Below the pieces are notes generated by a model. The model was not told the DNA's origin, ran no database searches, and saw only the letters and a program-made list of their open reading frames with translations. A stretch of DNA of 64,000 nt from Diphasiastrum complanatum (Eukaryota; Streptophyta; Lycopodiopsida; Lycopodiales; Lycopodiaceae). Numbering within the stretch: the first letter of the stretch is position 1; each line of letters starts with the position of its first letter. A program made the translations under genes and the position numbers. The stretch lies in the NCBI GenBank assembly GCA_029204225.1, contig MU832082.1, positions 24,232 through 88,231 on the forward strand. Reading direction: 5' to 3'. Positions 11,536-23,148 of the stretch are shown here, in pieces.

Positions 11536-13286
11536 TTGGATCACATCTACCAAGAGGTGGAGCTTGAGGATCTTGGATTTTGCAGTTCATTTGTTGTAGC
11601 TCTTTGCTTCTTCTTCCAGGTGTTTGAATTCAGTTTCAAGTAGGTGGATTCTCAGACCTTTGGTGTACTTTCAGCCTAAAGATCATAATTGTGGATTTGC
11701 TCCATGCTTTTTGATAGAAATCATAGGATTTTTGATGAATTTAGTGAATTTTTCACCTAGAATTGATGGTTTTTGCAAGGAATTGATCATAGAATCTGGT
11801 GTAGTACGTTTTCCAGATTGTACTTACTGTTTTACAATCATTAATTATAGAATTTAATGATTGCATGATGTTTGAATAGTCAAAAGGTTGATTAGATAGT
11901 GATTTTGGACCAAAAATTGGGCCATAAATGGGCTATAGAAACCATGTTTGACTAGAATCAGAACTTTCATGCAATGGATTTACAAGGATTTGGATCTGAT
12001 TGCATGAATTTGTGGATTTTCCCCACAAATTTTGGTCAAAATTGGTCAAAAAACAAGGTTTTTTGATGATTTTTGGACTACATTTTGGGTAGATCTCAAA
12101 ATTCTCAGCCAAGACTTGGTTTGAACGTTTTCAGAGAAGTAATGAAGCTGTCCCTAAGCTTTCATGAAGTTTGGTAGGGATTAGACACCATTAGGGGGCT
12201 CAAAACATCCAAAAATAGTGTATTTTTAATGATTTTTGAGATGAATACCTCTCATTTGGGGGTCTAAACCTGTTGGTTCTTGTTACAAGCTGAAAGATAT
12301 GTTCCTTTTATTTGAGCCATCATGCATCCAATTTGGATAGATGTGCATTAGACACCAACATATTGAAGTTTTGCTTGTTGAAGGAGGCCATAAATGCATT
12401 CTTTGCATGATCTGAGCTTATGATTGCTTGCTGGACCTGTTAGAAGCTTCTATGCCTCTCTAATGAACCTTAGTAGAGTGCTTATAACCTCTGATCCAAG
12501 GCTTTTTGGGTTGGGATGTGTTTTTTGATTTGATGTCCAAAAGTGCGCCCTCCTACCTATTTTTTGTGCATTTATTTCTCACACGTGTGAAGCCTAGGTG
12601 GCAAGTTGATGTGGCAAGTGCCTTGTAGACCCACTCTCTCTTCGTACAGTGCTTTACAGTGACCGATTTGGTGTCCTGTAGAGAAAGTTACGGTCGTCTG
12701 AAGTTTGGCAATTTTTGAACTAAAATTTGCAAAATTTTGGAATTGTTCTGATGCATGCATGCTTGTAAATCAGTATAGTGCTTTCCTGTTGATGGAAATG
12801 TATGAATAGACCTGTGCTTAAATGCATGTGCCATGCGTAACCAGTGATTTTGATCTGTAGAATTCTTGCATGTAGCTATTTTTGGCGATTCTAGATCAAA
12901 AAGCAGATTTCCTAGCAACTAGGCCACTTACGAAAAAAATTTCGTTTTTTGAAAAAGTTCGTGCATGTCGAGTGAGTTGCATGCAGGATCTTTCGAAATG
13001 ATTTTGATTTGTGACAGTGCCTGTGTTTTGGTGAATTTGATAGTTTTAATCAATTTTCACAATTGGTCCATTTCGAACAGATTTTGAAAATCCCAGTTTT
13101 TTGTAATTATAGTGTTGGTCATAAAAGTTGTTGTTGTTTATATTGATTTTGCAAAAGTTTGCACAAATTGAGTGAAAGACCTTGTTGAATAATATCAGCC
13201 AGTTGTAAAGGTTTGAACGTTTCACTTATTAGTTGATGATTGGATCTTGACTAATTTAAGCAAATTTTGCATGTCAGGAAATCAAT
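11536..13286 (+). mobile_element. Untranslated leader of the plus-strand gypsy element
   Basis: About 1.75 kb lie between primer site and gag. It is homologous to the opposite-strand leader at 2183-3820 (for example GATTTGGTGTCCT near 12670 and GAATTGTTCTGAT near 12739). No coding signal is seen. The length and conservation between two decayed copies are typical of this family's leader rather than of a host gene. Confidence 0.65.
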
Positions 13287-13640
13287 ATGGCAGACGATAA
13301 TGCAAATGTAACTCTTGATGGTCAGGTGCCAATGCCTACCTATCTGCAAATTTGCCAGTCATTAAGCCGAGCACCTAATGAGATAAACAACAAGAACACT
13401 TTGCGTGATCAACAAATGGAAGTGTTGTTAAATCAAGTGAGAGCTTTATCTGCTCCGAATTTGGGCTTTCAGCCTGAACCTTTTTTGAGAGAGAAAAAAG
13501 AGAAAAAAACTTGAAATTGTGGATGACTGGTTAACCAGGTGGACCGGTTATTTTAATCTACACAGAATTCCTGAGGAGAAAAAGATTGAGAGTGTTATTC
13601 TATTCTTCTGTGGCAAAGCTTCGTCGTGGTGGCGTGACAT
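13287..13640 (+). pseudogene. Ty3/gypsy gag fragment, truncated by an LTR
   Basis: The frame starts at an ATG at 13287. It carries LRDQQMEVLLNQVRALSAPN and, after a frameshift near 13513, VDDWLTRWTGYFNLH and CGKASSWWRDIV. This is the same gag as at 1278-2182. It breaks at 13640, where an LTR begins, so capsid C-terminus and pol are missing. Confidence 0.85.
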
Positions 13641-13905
13641 TGTTAGAAATCAATGAAAAACTTCATTGTTACTGTTTACGATGTACATAAATGTTGACAG
13701 TTGTTACCAGTTGTAATTAGCCGTAGGCTAGTCTATTAGTCTATTCGTAGGTTTTCTCTCTCTATCAGGGTTTAGGGTTTATATGTACATTTTATATTCA
13801 GTATGAAGTTAGTGTGATAGAGTGATATTGCGTGTTCTTCTTCCATCTCCCTACTTGGTGATTGTTTATGGTGAATGCTTGATGTTACATTTCTGATTGT
13901 TGACA
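13641..13905 (+). mobile_element. LTR (265 bp) of a further retrotransposon, inserted in gag
   Basis: The segment begins TGTTAGAAATC and ends GATTGTTGACA. It contains a promoter-like stretch with TATATGTACA near 13781 and abuts a primer site directly. Its left end cuts the gag reading frame, so it is a nested insertion or a recombination junction. GACAT lies immediately to its left; no matching right-hand target copy was seen. Confidence 0.65.
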
Positions 13906-13917
13906 TGGTATCAGAGC
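13906..13917 (+). other. Primer-binding site (initiator tRNA-Met type)
   Basis: TGGTATCAGAGC directly follows the LTR that ends at 13905, showing that this is a 5' LTR on the plus strand. Confidence 0.85.
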
Positions 13918-14484
13918 TACGATAGTCCTGCGTGCTTGATCAGTGGATACAGCTTGTCACAGGCTCCGCAACGAAGTGAGAAAGTCCTTCACAGGAGGTA
14001 AAAGCTTGGAGAGACAAAAACGGCTGGAAGAAATTCTTCTTGTAGGTTTTGGAGCTCACAGTTATTAGTGGGGAACAGAGACACAGTCCCGAAGTAATTG
14101 GAAAGACCAGGGCAGCATCAGACAGATTGAAAATCTGTTGAGTGGGAAAAGTTTTACAATAGCCCATTAGCAATCACTACTTTACATCCTTGATCTGACA
14201 CTTCTTGTTGCTAAATTCCACCATTAAAATGTGAATACTTATAGTTTCAACAGAAAGTAAACTTTTCTACGAGCTGGAAATGTACAAGACATTTTTGATT
14301 ACCTTGATATGACCATCATGAAATTGTATTGGTATGATGCCAATTCCTTGAATTTGACACTCGTCATGATTTGACTGAGCAACCTTATCTCTATCATTAG
14401 TCAACTTCAGATCCTTGAACCATGACTTGTTGCTTGTCATAGAGTCTCATTGTTCCTAAAGCCACAAACCAATGTGCATTATTT
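13918..14484 (+). mobile_element. Unassigned remnant after the primer site
   Basis: This is probably leader and the start of the internal region of the element whose LTR ends at 13905. No Gag or Pol motif could be read, and the family is therefore unknown. Confidence 0.35.
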
Positions 14485-15025
14485 ACAAAGCCACGATTCA
14501 ATCTCGACTAGCGCCAGAGCCATCTTTCAAATCTCGACTGATGCGCTACAGTCTAATCTCAACTGATGGCCTTCAGTTAGATCTCAACTGACACACTGCA
14601 TCAGATCTCAACCAACGCCATCCTCTTAAATCTCAACTGATGGCCTTCACTTAGATATCGACCAACGCTTTGCATCAGATCTCAACCGACGGCCCTCAAT
14701 TAAATTGCGATCGACGCCTATTCACTCAAATGTCAACCGACGGTCAGTATTAAATCTCAACCGACCGCTTCACGTCAGATCTCAACCGACAGCTTCGTGT
14801 CAGATCTCGACCGATGACCTCGCGTCAGATCTCAACCGACGACCTCACGTCAGATCTCGACCAACGACCTCGCGTCAGATCTCGACTGACACGATCGCCA
14901 CATATCTCGATCGACAGCTTCGCAACAGATCTCGACCGACAGCTTCGCAACAGATCTCGACCGATGCTTTCGCTTCAGTTCTCCACCGATGCCTAATCTC
15001 AGATCTCAACCGATCCTTTGACTGT
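14485..15025 (+). repeat. Minisatellite array 1: ATCTCRACCGACG motif, 24-25 bp period
   Basis: About 21 imperfect copies of a 24-25-bp unit built on the core ATCTC(A/G)ACCGACG cover about 540 bp just before the long gypsy gag. Because 25 is not a multiple of 3, the frames rotate and all three read through as false repeat peptides. Two further arrays with the same core and period lie downstream of pol (22003-22235 and 22810-23100). Confidence 0.9.
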
Positions 15026-15446
15026 CCAGTCCATATTCACCAACATTACAGCCACTGTGACCACGCGTAACGACCGCATTGAATTGTCGTGACCATTTGG
15101 CACAGTGGCAACTATATCCAATCCGATACAAACGTACAGCCCACGAACCACCGCCACTGACCGCAATCCGTTACAAACGTACAGCCCATGAACCGCCGCC
15201 ACAAACCGCAACAAGGCGCAATCCCACGGCCCTATGTCTACCCTTGGTCGCCCTTGATCACCACCGACCACCACCGACCACAATCGACCGAAAAAAGAAA
15301 AAAAAAAACCCGCAACAGACTGCCACAACTTGCATTGCACTCGCATCAACCGTGGATCCGTAGCAACCGCATTCCAACACCCGTATCCACTATAACCAGA
15401 GTCCAAGTGCATATTTACAAAATCCTACGACACTCTACACGCTGTC
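15026..15446 (+). mobile_element. Leader of the long gypsy element before gag
   Basis: This stretch is C- and A-rich with short direct repeats (TACAAACGTACAGCCCA occurs near 15127 and 15172). It lies between array 1 and the gag start and has no coding signal of its own. Confidence 0.4.
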
Positions 15447-16730
15447 ATGGATCGCCCTTATGATCCGAATTCTACGGAGGACTATCCACCAGAGATGGTT
15501 TTCCCATCCACCCAACAGGCTCGATTTAACAGATATTCTCGGATGAAATCTCAAGTCCAAGAGCCATCCACGAACCCATTCGATAGATGGGAACCTATGC
15601 GTTATGAAGCTCCATACGAACGACCACAATTTCATGCTGCTGAATCCTCACATGCAAGAGCTCACTTAAACGGAGCTTTCGCAAATAATGTTCCACGTAC
15701 TGAAAAAAGGACCCCAAAGCTCGACTTACCTAAGTATGATGGCAACACTGATCCTCAAAGATTTTTTCAAGTCTTTGAGAATGCATGTGATGTCTATGGC
15801 GAAACATCACCAGACGCCATGATTCAACTGTTCTCGATGACCATGATCGATCGAGCACGAGAATGGTTTTTTAACCTTGATCGTGAAGATAAATGTGACT
15901 GGTCACTCTTGAAGGAGGCCTTTATCAAATGCTTTAAGCCATTTTGCTTGATAGAAAGTCCTTTTGTCAAATTAAGTAATATCAAAATGACAAAAGACGA
16001 AAAAATACGTGACTACATTGAATGATTTAAATGATTAAAAAGTCAAGTACAAGAGCAACCCACCGAATCCATGCTCATCATTTGGTTCCTTGTTGGACTC
16101 CCACGATTGATAAGACGTGAACTTCGTTCCAATGATGAATATACATCATTGAAACAAGCCATGTCTGATGCCATTTGGGAAGAAGACGAGGGCTCATATG
16201 TTGATGAACCACGAGAATGGAGAGCACATCATGCTGTCCAAGAAGCTCACCCAAACGATGACACTCGGGAACAATTATGGAAGACACAGATGGAGTTGCT
16301 TCACCAGCAACACCAACAACAGATGGAGAAACTCACGAAAGAGTTTCAGAATACTTTTAAGTCTATCTAGAGTTTGATGCCAGGTCAGTTACCCACTGGC
16401 CAAATCCACCATAGACGAGAAAACACGTGGTGCCCTCACTGCCAAGGTGCACACACGGGCAATGAATGCCCTTCATACCAACCGGTCCCAGATACTTCCT
16501 TGATCAAATGTGAAATTTGCGACTTTATGGGCCATACATCTCTTTATTGCTATTATAACTCGAGGAACCAGCCTCACAACCAGTCAGGAGGACATTATCA
16601 ACCTCCTAGGCAACCATTTCACAGCACCACCACACGACTTATCAACCATGAAACAACCAGGTCCATATACAAGAGTTGCCCAGACAACCTAGACATGACC
16701 CTCAACCAAGGCTGGCACTCTTAGGACCAC
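15447..16730 (+). pseudogene. Ty3/gypsy gag of the long element, with in-frame stops
   Basis: One frame runs from the ATG at 15447 to about 16724 and is broken only by point stops. It shows FENACDVYGETSPDAMIQ, AREWFFNLDREDKCDWSLL and FVKLSNIKMTKDE in the capsid half. Two cysteine motifs follow: CPHCQGAHTGNEC and a good CCHC knuckle, CEICDFMGHTSLYC. Two of the stops are TGA (16023-16025 and 16032-16034) where the sense would be E-x-FK-x-LK. Both are one C-to-T step from CGA arginine codons, fitting methyl-CpG decay. A relic of the same gag lies at 7025-7303. Confidence 0.88.
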
Positions 16731-16919
16731 CACCAAGAGGACAACAAGATCTAGGAGCACAAAAACATAGACATCCTCGAGAATCTGCCCAAGCACATCA
16801 GGTAGAAAACTCCTACAATTAATCATATCACAATGATACAACAATTCCATCATCTAGTCATCACCAGTATCAAACCGACAACTCATGCTCATGCAAAGAA
16901 GCTGAGTATTCCACACCAC

Positions 16920-17200
16920 TAGAAAACCCAACATAGCTAGCCATCCAAGATGGTTACGCTATCGCCACGGGACCCATGAGCAATTGTTGCTTTATTTGTG
17001 GCAAAACTGGACATTTCATGGCTGACTGTAAAGTAAAAAACCAATACCATGTTGAATGTCTCGACTATGTTCGCAAACACAACTTCAAAGACTGTCCTAA
17101 ACAACCTAACATGATCCTTCCAGCACGTCATATCACATCCGAACCTGTTAGAGTTCTTACTAGAGCACAAAGCCAACAACAAGAACAATAGAAAAACCAT
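16920..17200 (+). pseudogene. Nucleocapsid-type zinc knuckle of the long gypsy element
   Basis: After a frame change from gag, this segment has an intact CCHC knuckle, CFICGKTGHFMADC, with a further cysteine shortly after. The protease frame continues from it in the same phase. It could be the end of Gag or the start of Pol in the ancestral element. The 190 bases between it and gag are unassigned and contain stops. Confidence 0.8.
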
Positions 17201-17404
17201 AAAAAATCAGCTGACCCACATGGAAGCCATTTGACGGCTTCCACATTACCAAAAGACTACCCGGACCCAAAAGTGGAACAAAGACAATACAACGAATTTC
17301 GAGATGAATTTTTTTGAGAGGAAGAACATACGGAAAGTCCGTTATCAGTTCATATCCCTGAAAAGGAGCAATCCCTACAGGGACTTGAAGTATTTTCTGA
17401 CCTC

Positions 17405-18610
17405 TTGCAAGCTCAACTCACTATGTCGTTCCATAGTGCAATCAAATCCTTCACCGGACTTCAACGCTATATCCATCGTAGTTTTCAACTGCCTCCTATT
17501 CCTGATGAACAACGAAAACCAAAAGACATTCCCAAAATTCCTCAAATTTCTATGAATCTAATGAATATAGGTGTTGCTAAGGGGAATAGCATCACACTAC
17601 CTTTGTCCTATAAAGATTATCCCGCAGTATCTACTATCCTCAATAGCGGATCATGCATTAATATAATGGCTTTGTCATTGGCAAAGTCATGGGGCTTCCA
17701 TACCCTCGATCAACCACGATATAAACTTCGCATGGCTGATCAACGAGTTACCAACCCTGCTGGTCATTTATCAAATATAAAGGTTCGAATAGCAGGTGTC
17801 AAGTTTATTATCGATTGTGTCATCTTAGACCTACCAGAAGATGCTAATACATATAAACTCCTTCTTGGTACACCCTGGCTCCAGATGGTAGGTGTTGTCC
17901 AAGATTGGAAGCATAGTAAAATTACCTTTGGCAACCACGAGAAACGAGTCACGGTTGACTCAGCAGGCCATGTCAAGCCAGCCAAGGTATACGATGATTG
18001 GTCATCTACAACATATGATGAATCAGATAGTGCCCCAATCCAACCAAAAGGCCACTATACACGATCCACAGACATAATCAATTGGGGTCATGCACTAGCC
18101 ACTGTGGACTGTGCGGATTCCAATCGATGTCATATCGAAACCACTATAGCAGATGTGGATATTATCCCATCTTCTACAGACATTGACACACCCATCATCC
18201 CACTTATGATGATTGACCCGATTCCTATAGCTTGGTGCCTAGGAGAACCTAGCGTCTCTACCGCCCATGTTTCAGAAGAAGGTATTCTTTCCATAGATGA
18301 TGTAGAAATGACAGATGAACATGCACTCTATCTAGATGCCCAACCTCATCCACCAAAATCAATTCCTAAGGAGATCAAGACTCCAGGACTGTTGGCTCAT
18401 GTCCAACTGACGTCCAAAATATCCAACACACAAGCATACAGACCCAAATCCAACGTTTATACATGGGATGTGTATCCAGACGAAGTCTGGAATACAATCA
18501 ATGACGATATAATAAGTGAGGTAATAACACCGCCCACTCAAAAACCGCAAAAACCTCAGTTACAAAAAAATAAAATCATTGATACACAATTAACCGAGTG
18601 TCAAAAATAG
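17405..18610 (+). pseudogene. Gypsy aspartic protease region and linker
   Basis: An open frame of 401 codons carries LNSGSCINIMALSLAK, where the usual catalytic D(S/T)G is replaced by NSG. GVKFIIDCVILDLPED and KLLLGTPWLQM follow, the ordered hallmarks of the Athila/Tat-type retropepsin. About 200 residues of poorly conserved linker follow. The frame ends in a single TAG, after which reverse transcriptase continues in phase. The missing catalytic aspartate implies an inactive protease. Clade placement is by resemblance only. Confidence 0.82.
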
Positions 18611-19594
18611 ATGCGTGCGAAGCTTAAACAACCGATAAAGCCCTTGTCTAAGGAGACAGACACCAAACAATCAGACCAAGCTTCCACGTCCGGTAGTGAA
18701 TCAACTCAGATGATTCCCAAAGTCCCAGAAAATTCTGTGGACCCGCCTTTTGATCTTCCACAGAAGTTCAAGGATTTTACACTGGATGACGTTGTTATCC
18801 AGTTACCACAGCCACATCGGGAACCTACACCAAGTTCCAATCCCTTTGAAGGACTCGCTAAGACAATTCCACTAAACCTTAAAGATCCTGATGAGGACAT
18901 AGATCGAATAGTTCATGTTGGTGCACATCTGTCATCAACCCAACTGTCTGATCTAGAGACTTTATTACGCAAATACAGAGATGTATTTGTAGGGAATTAT
19001 ACAGAAATGAAAGGAATCCCACCTGAAATAGTAGTACATCGGATTCCTTTAGAAGACAATGCTAAGCCTGTGAGGGCTAAACCTTACCGAAGTAACCCCG
19101 TCTACCGTGAGAGGATCGATGAGGATATTAAGAAATTGCTGAATGCTGGCTTCATTTATGAAGTTCAACATACTGATTGGGTATCGCCCATTGTGGTTGT
19201 GCCAAGAAAAACGGCAAGCTTCGTATCTGTGTCGATGCGATTACGAAGAAAGACCATTATCTTAGAGGAAATGGTAGGAGCTGAAGCTTTCAGCTTCTTG
19301 GATGGATTCAACGGTTATTTTCTTGTTCAAATAGCCCTTGAAGATAAACATAAAACAGCCTTTGCCACAAAGAATGGGATTTACGCTTGTAACGTTATGC
19401 CTTTTGGCTTATGTAACATCCCCTCAACATTCCAACGGGTCATGCAACTGGCCTTTCAAGATCTGTTACATCGGATCATGGAGATTTATCTCGGCGATCT
19501 AGGTGTACATTCTTCCGCTGCTATGCACCTAGATGCCTTGGAGAAAATCTTCATTCGCTGTTGTAGGTTCGGCATCTCACTAAACCCTGATTAA
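18611..19594 (+). pseudogene. Gypsy reverse transcriptase with altered active site
   Basis: This part shows AKPYRSNPVYRERIDEDIKK, LLNAGFIYEVQHTDWVSPIV, FSFLDGFNGYFLVQIA, CNVMPFGLCNIPSTFQRVM and IYLGDLGVHS. The last is the catalytic box, normally YxDD; the first aspartate is glycine here (YLGD), which should abolish polymerase activity. The segment between SPIVVV and the FLDGFNGY motif is shorter than usual, so a small deletion or frameshift has occurred near 19210-19270. A TAA replaces a lysine-type codon at the end (LNPD-stop-CQ). Confidence 0.88.
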
Positions 19595-20182
19595 TGCCAA
19601 ATATGGGTCACCCACGGGGTTGTACTCGGGCATATAATATCAAAGGACGGTATTTCTACCGACCCGTAAAAAATCAAGGTTATCGTGGACATGCCCCTAC
19701 TTGCAATAGTGAAGGAAGTATATGTCTTCCTCAGTCATACCAGCTATTATCGCATCTTTGTAACCGACTATGCCGGCAAGACACGCCTCGTTTATTTAGT
19801 TGTGGTAGATCCTCGCTGGACCGAAGAACGAATTAAGGGCTTTGAGGAGTTGAAAACAGCCCTCACGATGACTCCCATACTCCGCTCGCCAAATTACACG
19901 AAAGAGTTCCATGTGCATACTGAGGCAAGTAAGTATGCCATTGGAGGTCTTCTTGCACAACCGGACGAGTATGGCAAAGACTTTCCCATACGTTTCTTAA
20001 GCCGACAACTCGTGCCTGCTGAAGTAAACTATACAACTACCGAAAGAGAAGCATTGGCATTGGTCTACGCTGTACAACAACTAAGACATTATTTATTAGG
20101 CCAGACCTTTGTTTTCTACACAGACCATCAAGCACTTCTATATATTGTTAATAAGACCTGTAAGACGGGACGAATAGCTTGA
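19595..20182 (+). pseudogene. Gypsy RNase H and connection domain
   Basis: In phase with the reverse transcriptase, this reads VTHGVVLGHIIS, then a region with RIKGFEELKTALT, and an RNase H with FHVHTEASKYAIGGLLAQ, TEREALALVYAVQQ and FYTDHQAL. The first catalytic aspartate (HTDAS in active relatives) is glutamate. It ends with a TGA at 20180-20182, where relatives have arginine before WLL; this is again one step from CGA. Confidence 0.87.
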
Positions 20183-20194
20183 TGGCTACTGATT

Positions 20195-21636
20195 TTGGAG
20201 GAATTTAATTTTCGTGTAGTCGTTCAGAAAAAGACCCAACATTTCATGACGGATCACCTTTCCAGACTTCCAAGTGCTGAAAAAGCAACTACACCAGTCA
20301 ACGATGATCTTCCTGATGCGTGCCTTTTTCAGATCGATGCTACACCCTTATGGACTGAGGAGATCACTCAGTTTTTCACAACAGGCCGACTAAAAGAAGG
20401 CCTGAGTACAACGGAGATTTTTTTTTTTAATAAAAGCAGCGCCCTTTCAGTTAATTGTGGGACAACTTTACAAACGGGACATTGACGACATTATTCGACG
20501 ATGTGCTTATGAATATGAGATACGACCGATAATATCTCAGGCTCATGAGGGCATTGGGGGTGCCCACTTTTCTGCTGAAGCCACAGTGAAGATTATCCTT
20601 AGAGCGGGACTGTGGTGGCCATCTTTGTTTAAAGACACGTTTGATGTCATTAAAACATGTGATGTTTGTCAACGAGCAAAGAAAAATACCAAAGCAGACT
20701 TCACACCATTGGCTCCCATTATAGAAGATGAAGCCTTCCATAAGTGGGGGATTGACTTTGTTAGACCAATCAGTCCAACAGCAAAACATATTCAAGCTCG
20801 ATACATCCTCATAGCCACAGATTATGCCACTAAGTGGGTGGAGGCTTGAGCAACGAAGGACGCCAACGCAAAAATAGTTGTACGTTTTCTTTACGAAAAC
20901 ATTATTGCCCATTTTGGCTGTCCCATATAGCTTGTTAGTGATTGCGACACGCATTTTTTAAATGCTATCGTTGATAACCTCCTACGCCATCCTTGTCATT
21001 CACAGAAAAAGTACACCGTACTATCCTAGGTGTAATGGCTAGGCTGAATCAACTAACAAGACGATCTGTAAAATTTTAACCAAGATAGTTGAAACCAGTC
21101 GTTCTGATTGGGAAACAAAACTTTTCTCAGCTATCTGGGCTTACCGCACCACCCCGAAGAAAGCCACTGGGTGGATTACACCTTTCCACTTAGTATATGG
21201 TCAAGAAGCGGTAATGCCCGTAGAATTCTTAGTACCTTCGCTAAGAGTTACGGAAACTTTTTCAACAGATCTCTGTGAAAAGGCTTTAATAGAACAACAA
21301 GTCAAAACCAGGCTATTTACGTTAGCCCAGTTATGCAAGACAAGACTAATATCTTATCACGCACAACTAGTTAACAAACAACGCCAAAAGGCCTGGCATG
21401 ACCGTCACCTACGCAATAAAGATCTACACTTAGGTGACCAGGTGCTTTTTTATACATCAAAGAAGCACCCCGGCAAATTAAAGTTCAAAAGTGAGGGGCC
21501 ATACGTTATTAATAAAAAATTTCCTAATGGTGACGTCCAATTACAAACACTTGACGGGATACTCCTAGACACTGTCGTAAACGGTGGTCGTCTATGGCGG
21601 TATTACGAAGAGTTGTTCTTTGTTGACCCAATTTAA
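20195..21636 (+). pseudogene. Gypsy integrase, frameshifted
   Basis: Three frames together spell an integrase. An N-terminal HHCC zinc module has HEGIGGAHF and CDVCQRAK. The DDE core starts with WGIDFVRP and DYATKWVEA, continues through VSDCDTHF, and has a stop in the NG-AEST segment. The C-terminal part reads TPFHLVYGQEAVMPVEF, QKAWHDRHL, GDQVLFY and GPYVI. Frameshifts occur in a T run near 20420 and before 21214. Stops include a TGA at 20847-20849 (CGA-derived in appearance) and a TAG near 21036. The gene cannot yield a working protein. Confidence 0.87.
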
Positions 21637-22002
21637 CATCTTTTTCCTAGTACATGTTCTACATTTTTCTTTATTTTATTATTTTTAATTTTATCTTATT
21701 TTATTTCCTTACTTGTACTTCTCGTTTTGCATGCCTTGTTTTATGTCCTTTCTATGCATTTTCCCTTCCTGTACATACTCATGGGTCATGAATGTCCTAG
21801 ATCAACAAATGATAGGCTACACCATAGGAACTGATTCTCACACTTTAGCCACCTCACCTCTGTGTCTAACTGGTATCTCAGGCATACAACCATTCCTGGG
21901 GATACACTCTTCTCATAAGAACTTCTACTCTGTACCACAGTCATATTTTCCCCCTGAAGTTCTTCACTTGCATACAACAGATCCATTTCTTCATATTGAG
22001 GT
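21637..22002 (+). mobile_element. Spacer between pol and array 2
   Basis: This is T-rich then mixed sequence after integrase. There is no recognisable product. It belongs to the long gypsy element by position. Confidence 0.4.
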
Positions 22003-22235
22003 TTTGACAAATCTCAACCGACGGGATCCACTTCAATCTCAACCGACGGATCTTCATAAGAATCTCGACCGACGGACTTTCATAAGATCTCGACTGACGG
22101 ACTTTCATAAGATCTCGACCGATAGACTTTCATAAGATCTCGACCGACGGACCTTCACAAGATCTTGACAGACGGACCTTCACAAGATCTCGACCGACGT
22201 GACTTCATTAAAATCTCGACCGACGCTACAGAAAC
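22003..22235 (+). repeat. Minisatellite array 2: ATCTCRACCGACG motif
   Basis: About nine or ten units of roughly 25 bp repeat around the same core as array 1, with a spacer of CTTTCATAAG or CTTCACAAG type. This local array is more homogeneous than array 1. Confidence 0.88.
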
Positions 22236-22805
22236 GTCCCATCTCACCCGCGCCCACCCAAAGGCATCCATAAATGACATCACTTCGACCACATTCGCAC
22301 CTCAGCAAAGTGTAAACTCTGGAGCTCCCTGGCGACGATCCTCTAGCGATTTTCAACTCTCCTACACGATCCTGGCGCTCTCTCATCCGGTGCATCCGTC
22401 AGTGCTTCTACACCATCTCCACCTAGTTTCAGCCATCCTCGTGTATTTGTCATTGAGAGCGCCATCACAAACCGTTACCAACCCTAATATCGCCAGTGGA
22501 GAACAAAGCATTTGATACATTTCGCATGCTGAGGGGTAGTGTCACGCAAGCATTCCAAACGCTTCTGTTACACTATTGAGCATCAACTTTTAATCTTCCA
22601 CACTTTTCATCCTCTCCAAACAACCGTCTTAACCTCTTCTGCTTAATCACAACCATATACCCACATCTTCTTTTTCAGAACCTCTACAACCCACTGTTCA
22701 CACCATACTTTGATTACCACACATCCTCCATACTCTTCCATCCACAACGCCTCCACTTTCACACACCCTCCTTCCCATCCTCAGTTTCTCACAGTCCATT
22801 CCTAT
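22236..22805 (+). mobile_element. Spacer between arrays 2 and 3
   Basis: C/T-rich sequence with no recognised coding function, inside the long gypsy element by position. Open frames here use non-ATG starts and lack motifs. Confidence 0.35.
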
Positions 22806-22809
22806 TCCT

Positions 22810-23100
22810 TCCATCTCAGCCGACGCTTTTTCATTCCATCTCAACCGACGCTTTTTCATTCCATCTCAGCCGATGCTTTTCCACTCCATCTCAGCCGACG
22901 CTTTTTCATTCCATCTCAACCGATGCTTTTCCACTCCATCTCAGCCGATGCTTTTCCACTCCATCTCAGTCGACGCATTTTCCACTCCATCTCAGCCGAC
23001 GCATTTCCATTCCATCTCAGCCGACGCATTTTCATTCCATCTCAGCCGACACCTTTTCCTTCCATCTCAGCCGATGCCCTCCGCTCCCATCTCCACCGAC
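22810..23100 (+). repeat. Minisatellite array 3: ATCTCAGCCGACGC motif
   Basis: About twelve units of 24-25 bp carry the core ATCTCAGCCGACGC with a CTTTTYCA-type spacer. The core differs from arrays 1 and 2 mainly by A/G at one position. It ends about 50 bp before the ATG of the extra coding region at 23149. Confidence 0.88.
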
Positions 23101-23148
23101 ACCCTTTTTCCAGATTATTTGTTTCTCTCTTTTTCCAATTTCTTTATC

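Noticed and set aside
14485-15025. Regularly spaced repeats resembling a CRISPR array (also 22003-22235 and 22810-23100)
   Set aside because: The units are contiguous 24-25-bp degenerate minisatellite copies with no unique spacers, in plant nuclear DNA beside gypsy genes.
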